DNA of 64,000 bases from Gentiana macrophylla (lineage: Eukaryota > Streptophyta > Magnoliopsida > Gentianales > Gentianaceae). The translations under genes were made by a program, and so were the position numbers. The stretch is taken from contig CM047809.1 in NCBI GenBank assembly GCA_026214975.1, forward strand, positions 29,795,977 through 29,859,976. The letters are read 5' to 3'. The notes beneath the pieces are model-generated. The model saw only the letters and a list, made by a program, of their open reading frames with translations. It made no database searches and was not told where the DNA came from. Positions 37,625 to 46,853 of the stretch are shown piece by piece. The stretch's first letter is position 1. Every line of letters starts with the position of its first letter.

Positions 37625-37831
37625 TGTTATGAAATAATATCATTGATGAATTATCTATTGTTCTGATTGATTTACGTAGATTTGAGATTAATTCAGATTA
37701 TTGTGTTCACATTGTAATCTCTACTATAAATATCCTCTTATACTATTGGAATAAGAGACAAGCAATTTTCTCTTCTTCTATACTTGTATTTTCTCTTGTT
37801 CTTCCTCCAATATTTTTTTAGTTTTATAACA
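37625..37831 (+). repeat. 3' LTR of the 32-38 kb Copia
   Basis: 207 bp, same length as the 5' LTR, ending TATAACA and followed by the TSD TTTAT. Confidence 0.93.
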
Positions 37832-37877
37832 TTTATTACTTTTTTCTATCTTATCATTAATTTATAAATAATCCAAC

Positions 37878-38128
37878 TACTCCGGTCCAAAATATAAGTT
37901 ATTTGAGTAGTTTTCACATTGTCATAAATTTGAGTGTTAAATATCTAAAATACTCATTGATTATCATTAATGTAATTGTTGTTAAGTATTGAAATGTGGT
38001 TGGATTGATAAGAAATTATGGGTAAGATAAAGAAAATTGTAATAAATGTTGCATTGTTAATGTAGAATGACTTATATTGTGGGACAAATCAAAAAATGTA
38101 GGATGATTTATATTCCGAATGAAGGTAG
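37878..38128. mobile_element. Stowaway MITE (about 251 bp)
   Basis: Starts CTACTCCGGTCCAAAATATA and ends CCGAATGAAGGTAG, followed by TA. The left TA is not preserved, because the element abuts the older Stowaway. Confidence 0.65.
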
Positions 38129-38332
38129 TACTTTTAAATATTTTATAACTATTTCATTAATGATAGTAAAATGATATTTTATGAATTCTCTTTAAAATTT
38201 ATGACATTCACCATTTTATTAATATGTGTGTGGACAAATGACTTATAATTTGGGACGGTTGGGGTTTCTATTATGATTTTTAACATCTTACACCTAAATA
38301 TTTTCCACCTTATAACTGAAATTTATTTATTA

Positions 38333-38591
38333 CTCCCTCCGTTTTTTTAACTGTCACATTTCAGAATTTTCTTTGTTTTAATTTATATGTCATATTACAT
38401 TTCTAATGCAGCATTTATTATTTTTTTTTTCACCTTTACCCTTCATTTCAATAACCCAAATTTTGGTACATTTTTTCATGCACAAGGAACGAAGGGTAAT
38501 TGTGTTATTTTACACTCGTTTTCAAACACATTAATCATATTCTTAATTTGTGTGATTCTTCTCTCTCCGTCAGTTAAAAAAACGGAGGGAG
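38333..38591. mobile_element. Stowaway MITE (259 bp) with perfect TIRs
   Basis: CTCCCTCCGTTTTTTTAACT (plus G) at the left is exactly the reverse complement of the right end, giving 21 perfect bases. Flanking TA at 38331-38332 and 38592-38593. Perfect TIRs suggest a recent insertion. Confidence 0.88.
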
Positions 38592-38593
38592 TA

Positions 38594-39718
38594 ATATTTA
38601 TGAAATTCATCCACTGCATTGATGCACCCGCACTCCGCACCCATGTGGCAAGATCTACACATTGTATTTCTATACTGAATTCAAACTGTGTGGTCCATAT
38701 TTGTTTATCTGTCAATTCGGTATAAATGGATATACCACACAAAAACATCCTGATAAACTATGCTTCAAAAACTTATTATTGGTGTAGTATGGTTCAAAGT
38801 AATAACATTTGAAAAATATGTTTGAAATGTATTTCGTTGTGTATTCATTTGTTGTGGAATAACTAGAACATCGCTATGAAATATTTTTCATACACAATTT
38901 CTAAATGTTATCTTTTAAAGCATAGTATACAAATAACAATTTTTTAACAGTGATGATATATCCACTAACTTTTGTTCACTACATTTGCACAACACAATAT
39001 TATCACCCTTGATGATTGTGAAACATATTTCAAGAAGGAAAATGATACTACATGTGTGGTAGCTCTTGATTCAAGTGATTAATTATTTTTTGTGGTGGGT
39101 CTCAACAGAATATGTGATGTTGATTGTGTTGTGTAAGATGTTGTGGTTGAAAGAGCAGTGAATGTATCACTACCCTTTTAAGAAAAGGGAAAACACTTTA
39201 ATCAATGGATAAAAAATGTATAGTGAAATTTGTAGTGAAAAGAAAGGTAATGTACATATATTTTCCATTTTTTAAAGCATATTTTTCAAGTTTTCCCTAT
39301 GATGATGTTATCCGGTTAAATCACTACACTTGTCAATATTTATTATCCATATCCATTGGAATTACCTTTGTTTATAAAATGTAATTTAAAGAATAAATAA
39401 AAGTAGGCTACAAACGGTAGTAAATTTAAGAGTTTATTGTTAAAAATGATAATTTGAACATAGAAATATGAAAAATGAACGGATGATTTTTTTTTCAGGT
39501 AAAAAGAACATGTCTTTATTCCACTTTAATAGTGAAACATTAGATTTGAGATCAGTTCCACTGCTGCAAACAGTGGATTTTGGGTTATGAACAGTGGATT
39601 TGTCTTTATCACCCAATTTAAATTTTCACTGTTCTGATTTCAATTTTCTCCCTCTTTTTTGTCCTTTTAAACCACTCCGCCTAAATTTAACCGGATAAAT
39701 GACAAAGAATAAAGAATG
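38594..39718. other. AT-rich intergenic DNA, nothing recognised
   Basis: No open frame of note and no repeat or TIR structure could be made out. Confidence 0.4.
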
Positions 39719-39828
39719 TGTATGTCGAGACATTTGTCCAGTGGTAATCACTGTGGCCTCTTAATTCGAGTATCCAGATTCGAGTCTTAGTGGGGACAAA
39801 AAATGTGCAATTAGGATTCGAGTCTCAG

Positions 39829-41044
39829 CAGGGGCGGCTCAAAAGAGGACCAATATGGTTCAAATGACCCCTAACAAAAAAAAATGAGCCCTGTTATTGG
39901 CACCGCACCGGATCTACTGTTGGCACCCCATCTATTGATAAAATGACAATTTATAACGTCACCACACATGTTATTTTTGATTAACATGGATCTACTTTAA
40001 CCACCACACCTATTAGTTCACCTTCACTAAATCCAGTTTTATTTTACTTTTGCCAATCTTTAATACAAAAAAATTCATTCCCTTCTAAAAATATATGGTC
40101 GACTCCCTCCTTCTCCCCAGAACCACCTCCTCCCCCACATCTTTCACCGGCCGCCCACCTGCTTGCTTCATACCCATTGCCACCACCACAACCTTTTTGC
40201 TAAAACTTAACTAACCCATCTTCCTCCATAAAATCATAGCCACTCCCGTTAACCTCTTAACGGTGACTTCATAAACCCAGCTCATCCAGCGGTGGCAGTG
40301 AAGAAATCCTACCGCCTTCTCCATCTTCATCTTTCATCATTTGTACACCTTCATCTCCACGCCATCTTCTTATGAAAAACATTTTTTTAAAAAGAAAAGT
40401 TGTAAATAGTATTCAAGCACCACTATTCCACACCCCCTCTTCAATAGGACTTTTTTTTTGTGTTGATTTTGTGTTTCTTGTTCTCTGTTTTTTGTAAATT
40501 GGTAAATGCTGGTTACGAGATTGGTGAAAATGTTTGAGGGTGGAATATTATAATTATTATTTTTTTGTTTATGTTTGCTTTCATTTATGCTTGGGTGGTT
40601 TGAGGCGGTGCGGTAGCGGCCGTAGGAGGATGGATGATGTAGAAGAAGATGAAGATTTTTTTTTCTTCTGGAGTGGAGGTAGTAAAAGAATGTGGTGTAG
40701 TGGTAAATGTGGTAAAATTGTAATTAATTGTGGGGTGTCAATATTGATAGGTGTGGTGCCACAGTATATTTCATTAAAATGGTGTGGTGCCACCTAATTT
40801 GGGGTGCCAAAGTAAATCAGGTGTGGTGCCAATAACAATGTCCAAAAAAAATTATATGTATTTTTTACACTATTTAGATTTTTTATACATTAATATATGC
40901 TAACCGATCCGTTAATTTTTTTAAAAATTGACCTTTGACCCATAATTCTATTTGGATTTTTAAAATTAATGCTTATAAACTTAAAATACGATGTGTCGTT
41001 TTCGATCCCCGACCCATGTCCCACAATTTCTACAGTCGCCCTTG
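39829..41044. mobile_element. Non-autonomous hAT element (1216 bp) inside the SINE
   Basis: The left end CAGGGGCGGCTC and the right end (reverse complement CAAGGGCGACTGT) are imperfect TIRs. The flanking 8-bp repeats are AGTCTCAG (39821-39828) and AGTCTCGG (41045-41052). No transposase. It carries a second TIR element at 39892-40837. Confidence 0.75.
39892..40837. mobile_element. TIR element (946 bp) nested in the hAT element
   Basis: The left terminus TGTTATTGGCACCGCACCGG and the reverse complement of the right terminus TGTTATTGGCACCACACCTG match at 18 of 20 bases. Similarity runs on to about 38 bp (TTGGCACCCCA in both). No clear TSD and no coding function. The superfamily is not assigned. 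Confidence 0.65.
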
Positions 41045-41350
41045 AGTCTCGGTGAAGACAAAAAATTGTATGCATATATTTAGTTTCTCAAAAGGAAAAG
41101 AAAAAAAAAAGAGAATGTGTCTACCCCGGAAATGTTACGACCTTTTCTTCAAATTTTCACTAATCGGAATAGGCATTTCACCAAAGAAGGGGAACGGTTT
41201 TGTCGGAAAAAAAATGAAGATAGAAATAAAAATAAGAAAGAAGAAGAAGGGAGAAACCAAGTTGGCTCCGGATACCAAAGTCTTAAAAAAAAATGAAATG
41301 ATAATAAAATTAAATAAAGTCCATTGTTTGGGAAGAAGAGAGCTATAAAT

Positions 41351-41600
41351 CCAGAAATGGAAAAATCAGTTGTGTCGGATCTTTGACTTTGCAAATCGCG
41401 CCAGCGCTTTTCGACATTGAAAATCGTGAACGCGTAAGGTTACCTACGTTTAAACGTAAGGAATATTACGTTTAAACGTAGATAAATCTGAATAATTGCA
41501 ACCCCAATTTATTGAAGTAACCTACGTTTAAGCGTAGGTTTCTTACGTTAAACGTAAGTAACTCTGCGTTTAAACGTGGTTATTTCAATAAATTAGGAAA
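41351..41600 (+). repeat. Left TIR of the 4.9-kb MULE
   Basis: Contains ACGTTTAAACGT at 41446-41457 and 41468-41479, then variants at 41524-41535, 41545-41555 and 41566-41577. Further units (ACGTTTGAGCGT, ATGTTTAAACGT) continue just inside the TIR to about 41705. Confidence 0.93.
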
Positions 41601-41959
41601 GTAGCAATAAATGTATATTTCTCTACGTTTGAGCGTAGGTTAGACGCGATAATCTATGTTTAAACGTATGTTTTCTACGTTTACAAAGAAATTATCTACG
41701 TTTGGAAGTGGTAGATGGCAATTAATGTTGTTGTAGCGTCTTGTTCAATATACACCACATTACGAAATGCTTTTTCTCATTCTTTCAGAGTATTGCATGT
41801 TAATATACATTATTTAACCACTTCTTCATCTTTCAAGTCCATTTCCTCATCATTCAAGTGCTTTCAAATGGGTAAATTTTTGCTATTTAATTTGTTTTAA
41901 TTCAATTGCTCAATGTGATTATGTTATTTATGCTAGTAATGAAATGTACTTAAACTAAT

Positions 41960-42290
41960 TGTGTATTTTTTAGTAGGTTGTTTATGTAATGTTTATACAT
42001 TTAAGTAGTGTGTTTAAGTCTTTTCTTAATTAGTGTTATTGTTTAGGGTTTAATTAATAGGGTTTAGTGTAAGTAATGATATGTATTCAACCGAAATGTG
42101 TGTTTTAAGTAGTAATTATGTTATTTATATTGTAGTAATGATATGTATTTATCGAAATGTGTGTTTTAAGTAGTGATTATGTTATATATATTGTAGTAAT
42201 GATATGTATTTAACCGAAATGTGTGTTTTAAGTAGGTTGTTTATGTAATATTTACACATCTAAGTAGTGTGTTTAAGTCTTTGGTATTGT
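41960..42290. repeat. Tandem repeat, about 62 bp x 3, in the MULE leader
   Basis: AGTAATGATATGTATT followed by CGAAATGTGTGTTTTAAGTA repeats at about 42073, 42135 and 42197. An outer pair of segments (AGGTTGTTTATGTAAT ... AAGTAGTGTGTTTAAGTCTT) at about 41976 and 42234 frames them. Confidence 0.75.
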
Positions 42291-42642
42291 TCGATTGTAG
42301 TATACTTTGGTATTGTTGATTTGGTATTGTAGTTTTGAGAAGTTGGGAAATTTGTTGTTGGTAGTAATGGAATTGTCCGTATTGATGGTTTGATCTTGCA
42401 TAAGGTCTTTGCTCTACCCAAAATGATACTTGAAAATGGCTTTGTTTCAAAGACCATTGTTATTGGAATATTGATCACATTTAAACTTAGAGTGAAAGAG
42501 TTTTAAGTGTTAATAGTCTTTGTTTCCTTGTTGGGGTTTAATTAGTAGGGTTTTCGTGTAAGTATATTTTGTTTTCTATTTGTGATAAATTTGCTTAGGT
42601 AGGGTTTTGAATTATTATATTGAATGTCTATAATGACTTGAA

Positions 42643-45251
42643 TTGTTTTTAAAAAAAAAAACAGATAATCGCAACTCTATGATTGTTGTCTCGTTCAACG
42701 GAGAATTTACGTACGATCCTCTCTATAACCGGTGGAATCATGTAAATGGATTGATGTTCTCATTATTTGTCCCAAAGAAAATAGGATTGAATGCGTTGTT
42801 GGATAAAGTGCATTTGAGGCTTGGTATTGATCGGTCTGATTCAAAGCTCAACCTAAAAGCTTTGTTTACTTACGGTAGTTTGGGGAATATACCACCTGAT
42901 GATATCTTAGACGACGAGACACTAAATGGTTACATCGAAGCGGCCTCTGACAGTAAAAATGTGATTTTTTGCGTGAATGCTACACCAGTGAATGCAAACA
43001 ATGAATCGATATTTGAGGATGATGGCATTGATTTAAATCAAGATTTCAATGCCCCGGATGATAACAATAATTCGGATTATAGTCTTGGTAATTTCCCTTC
43101 TCCGGTACAAGAACTTGCTACAGATCCAAATTTTAATCCATTCGAAAGAGCAACAAGATGGATGTAGTGGGTTTGAAAACCATGTTTCTACACAAAGGCT
43201 TGGTGAAGCTTCGACCAACAGCTTTGGTATGAACCATCGGACCAAGTCATAATCTTTCAAATCAACCTTCAAGTAGTCGTGCTCAACCTATCCAACGACC
43301 ATATAATTTGTTTGGTGGATCACCACTAGTTTTTTGGCTTCTCCGTTTGCACCTCATATTCAAACCGATCAAACGGGCGGGGATGACAACGATAATCGGG
43401 TGCCAATGCTGGGCTAGTGTGCGAGAAGATTATTCATGGAGGATTCCCACATTTGAAGATGATGATTTACCGCGGTGTCTATCTACCGCATGCGTTACGT
43501 ATGAATGACGTGAACGAATTGTTCATTAGGAAGCATTATGATTCTAAAGAAGATTTTAATTTGAAAATAAAATCGTATGCGGTTGCCAATAATTTTCGAG
43601 ATGAGATTGGGTAGGTCGGATACACGTTGCTTGTATTACACATGTCTAAACGATACATGCAAATGGCATGTAAGGCGAAAAAGGTGAAGACAAATACAAC
43701 ACATACATTTGAGATCACAACATTGAATGATATGCATACTTGTGCCTCTCGGAATCACGGATAATGACAATCGACAAGCAACACCTATTGTTATTGCGAG
43801 TCCGCTAAGTCGAAAAATGGAAGAACTCGGCAATGAGTATAAACCCGGACATATTATGGAAGACATGCTCACATCTTATAAAGGTACAGCTGACTTATGA
43901 CCAAGCATACCGAGCTCACGAGATGATGAGAATGTTTGGTTAGAGGTTCACCGACGGAGTGTTACAATGCGATACCCTCGCACTGCATGGTGCGTGAGGC
44001 CAATGAAGGACCTATGTTGACTTTCGACTTGATAATCCGGGAAGGTTCGGTAGTTGTTTCATGGCTTTGGGAGCAAGTCGTCGTGGTTTCAAGTATTGTC
44101 GACCTATTTTGTGTGTGGGCGCCACTCATTTAAAAACCCGCTTCTCGGGTCAACTATTTGTTGTTTATTCTTTGTAGATGCCGGTGACCACCTATTCCTC
44201 TGTAGGCCGTCGGTATTCTTTGAAAAAGAATGCAATGATTCATGGGGGGTATTTCATGAGACAATTGAGGGTGGCCATTGAAGGTATCCATGCTTGAAAA
44301 TTTGAGCTTTATATCCGATGACACACAGGCTATTAGAAATGCGGTTGGTCGTATTTCCCAATGCATATCACGGTGTTTGCTATCATCATTTAAAGGGCAA
44401 TCTAACAAAAAATGGAAGGATCATGGTTTTTGTGAAGACACATTCTATCAAACAAATTTATGCATTCTCGGAGGCCGAATTTCTCCGAAAGTACGCCTTA
44501 ATCAAGGCACAATGTCTTGGTGCATATCTAAAACTAGAAGAAATAGGTGTTGAACGGTGGGCGCGTGCAAATTTCCTGGAAAAGATACGCCTTAATGACA
44601 AGCAATTACGCTGAAAGTTTCAATCGTGCGATTAGAGGAGCTCGTCGTTGGCCTGCTCTCAGCCTCTTGGAATTCATTAGAGCTACAATGCGCAGAGATG
44701 GTATCATGATAGACGTCGGAAAGCGCTTGATTGTGCGACCGTGTTAGCACCGGAGATCGATGAAATAGTGGCTTCGAATATTACTGCTAAAAGGAAGTTC
44801 AGGGTTAATCCTATTAACCCCAATGAGTTTGAGGTTCATGGAAATAACTTGCTTCATGGGACGGTAAATCTACGAGAGAGGAAGTGTTATTGTGGTTATT
44901 TTGAGAAAATGGAAATACCATGTACGCATGCTATAACAACCGCAGCAACACACGTAATTAGTCCACCCGAACTCGCTTCACGGTATTATAAGTTTGAATG
45001 TTTCAAGGAGATTTACATGGGTAGCATATATCCGGTTCTAACGAGGAGGATTGGGATGTTCGGAGGCGTAAGAAACATGAAAGTCGGAGTGCCTAATATG
45101 AGATATGCGCCATCACGGTGGAGCTCCAAGAAGAGGTAGAATTAATACCACTAGAATCCCTTCTGAATGGGAACGTCCAGGTCATCAGAATGTATGTACT
45201 AACTGCAAACATCCAGGACATAACAGAGCTAGTTGCACGCAATACCGGTAG
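42643..45251 (+). pseudogene. MURA-like Mutator transposase, frameshifted
   Basis: MURA transposases cut and join MULE ends through a DDE domain. Seen in order: an N-terminal region (42679-43165) with MIVVSFNGEFTYD and WNHVNGLMFSLFV; a middle part in changing frames with RFGSCFMALGASRRGFKYC and THLK (44030-44130); DTQAIRNAVGR (44320); NYAESFNRAIRGARRWPALS (44600-44660); a SWIM zinc finger CYC..(9)..CTH at 44885-44929; and a C-terminal zinc knuckle CTNCKHPGHNRASC ending at the TAG of 45249-45251. Several frameshifts break it, so it is inactive. The usual first catalytic Asp before the G-HLK motif reads Gly (CVGATHLK). A poly-A plus ACAG at 42653-42664 may be an intron acceptor, so the true start is uncertain. 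Confidence 0.88.
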
Positions 45252-45413
45252 GAAGTCATTGATTTTTGTTATGGTGGTATTAGAATGTAGTATTTTATTA
45301 ATGGATTGTAGTAATTATTACGGGGCTTACAAACATAAAAACACGACGCTTACACACAATAAAAAAGAGTAATGATACAGGGCTTACAAACATGACGCTT
45401 AAATAAATGATCT

Positions 45414-46027
45414 TCAATATTTAGTAATCACCACATTAAACACGACGTGATTTTGTATAGGTTGATCAATGACTTCAAAGGTGCATTCATCTCCCGTATT
45501 TAGGTCATTGTCCGTAATGAAATCATACAACCCGCTTAAACGAACTTTTTCATTTACCATATAGACAATTCTAGCAGGCCATGATTCCCCTGTGGCAATT
45601 CGCAGTTCCACGGTCTTGTTTCGCAACATGTCGTTTGTTCTCGCAAATGCCTTTGGAATACTCTACAAATCACAAACAAATTTAAATCTTTGTTTCAAAA
45701 TGGGAAAAATATCAAACAAGAAAACAACTAAAAATATATAAAATATCTCACCACATAATAACAACCATGTGAAAATACCCAGTTTGGCGTCGTGCGAAAA
45801 TGGGGATTACAGTTACACACTGCATCATCATCTCAGATCATCTTCTTCACTCTCGGACTCGAGAAAATTTCTTCGCAAGAAGTGTGATCATAAACAAGAG
45901 TGTCAAAAGTGAAATCTCCCTGTGTTCAAACACTATAAACTCCCTCTCATTCAAGTAATGAGCATACATACTCCTCCCAACCTTCCCAAAGAAGCGAAGA
46001 TTTCCATTGTTTGTGGCTCCAACCTCA
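45414..46027 (-). pseudogene. B3-domain (REM-like) gene fragment carried by the MULE
   Basis: B3 domains are plant-specific DNA-binding folds of transcription factors. The exon at about 45662-45414 gives SIPKAFARTND, VELRIATGESWPARI, RLSGLYDFITDNDL, GDECTFEVID and VVFNVVITKY before TGA. This is the main part of a B3 domain. An upstream exon (about 45762-46027, donor GTGAGAT) supplies NPHFRTTPNWVFSHGCYYV, the start of that domain. Ahead of it is the tail of another B3 domain (HYLNEREFIVFEH, then one frame over GDFTFDTLVYDHTSCEEIF). So two B3 domains in REM-like tandem, joined by an intron, with at least one frameshift. The 5' part is missing where the right TIR starts (46029), which points to capture of a piece of a host gene. 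An alternative is a former MULE-encoded accessory gene. Confidence 0.8.
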
Positions 46028-46028
46028 C

Positions 46029-46274
46029 TTCCTAATTTATTGAAATAACCTACGCTTTAAGCGTAGAGTTACTTACGCTTAAGCGTAAGAAACCTACGCT
46101 TAAACGTGGTTATTCCAATAAATTGTGGTTGCAATTATTCAGATTTATCTACGTTTAAACGTAGTATTCTTACGCTTAAACGTAGATAACCTTACGTTAC
46201 CGATTTTCAATGTCGAAAAGGCACAACCTGATTTGCAAGTCAAAGGTCTGACACAACCTGATTTTCCAATTTCT
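46029..46274 (-). repeat. Right TIR of the 4.9-kb MULE
   Basis: Inverted counterpart of the left TIR, with five palindromic units, several in the form ACGCTTAAGCGT. Confidence 0.93.
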
Positions 46275-46524
46275 GCTATAAATCACGTCATTGTAAATAT
46301 TATGACAATATTAGGTTTTAGTCCACTTTCCGTCCTGTATATAAATTTTAATCCATATTCATATTTTTAGTTGCAATAAGGACAAAATTATTTTATTCGG
46401 ACTAAAATACCCTTAATGAGTATCGCGTCCCAATTTACGGATGAAGTCCATTCCTGCTCGTGAAACTCACTTTTCCATTTCCATCAAATCCATTGCAATA
46501 GAAGTTTTGGCCAGGTGATTTTAA

Positions 46525-46850
46525 GGTTGTGTTTGTTTTGGGTTGGAGTTTTTTCGGGAGTTTTTTTTGGAGTTTTTTTTGATAAAGTGATTGAAGTAAT
46601 GATTAGAAAGTTGAATGGGTAAAATAAAGTAGAATAATGATTGGTGTAGATTATGAAATGATTGGTGAAATAAAGTAGAATAATGAATAAAATAATGGTA
46701 AAAATGTAATAAAGTTGATAAAGTGAAATGATGAGAGATGATTTAATATTTTTATTTGTAGTTGAAAGATTTGATTGGTGAGAGAATTGTAAAAATGATT
46801 GGTGATGTGATGAAAAAAGCCTAAAAACACCAGCCAAAACAAACGGAGCC
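46525..46850. mobile_element. Tourist-like MITE (326 bp)
   Basis: GGTTGTGTTTGTTTTGG at the left and CCAAAACAAACGGAGCC at the right are inverted (14 of 17), with the trinucleotide TAA on each side (46522-46524, 46851-46853). Size and TSD fit PIF/Harbinger MITEs. Confidence 0.75.
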
Positions 46851-46853
46851 TAA

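Larger units (their letters stand above)
32161..37831 (+). mobile_element. Ty1/Copia LTR retrotransposon, 5.7 kb, with decayed interior
   Basis: Two 207-bp LTRs (TGTTATGAAAT ... TTTTATAACA) are bounded by a perfect 5-bp TSD TTTAT (32156-32160, 37832-37836). A primer-site-like TTATCAGCACGAG follows the 5' LTR and a purine tract AAGGGGAAG precedes the 3' LTR. RNase H remnants near 37235-37420 (ALYEDNASCIS, DRTKHISPKFFFTH, EIDVQQIRSTDN) identify it as Copia, plus strand. No open frame above about 90 codons survives, so it cannot encode its own proteins. Confidence 0.93.
32073..37877. mobile_element. Stowaway MITE split by a Copia insertion and truncated at its right
   Basis: CTCCCTCTGTCCAAG after TA at 32071 starts a Stowaway. 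It continues to 32160 and resumes after the Copia element at 37837 (ACTTTTTTCTATCTTATCATT). Its right end is missing where the next Stowaway begins at 37878. Confidence 0.6.
39722..41075 (+). mobile_element. tRNA-derived SINE(s), interrupted by a hAT element
   Basis: Box A TTGTCCAGTGG (39734-39744) and box B GATTCGAGTC (39777-39786) are followed by TAGTGGGGACAAAAAATGTG. A second partial copy begins ATTCGAGTCTCAG (39816), is cut by the hAT element, and resumes at 41045 as GTGAAGACAAAAAATTGTA. Confidence 0.6.
41351..46274 (+). mobile_element. Mutator-like element (MULE), 4.9 kb, transposase-bearing
   Basis: TIRs of about 245-250 bp (41351-41600 and 46029-46274) are about 85% alike by eye. They are bordered by a perfect 9-bp duplication GCTATAAAT (41342-41350, 46275-46283), the Mutator signature. 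Inside are a broken plus-strand MURA transposase (42643-45251) and, on the minus strand next to the right TIR, a B3-domain gene fragment (45414-46027). The TIRs carry repeated ACGTTTAAACGT palindromes. Confidence 0.95.
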
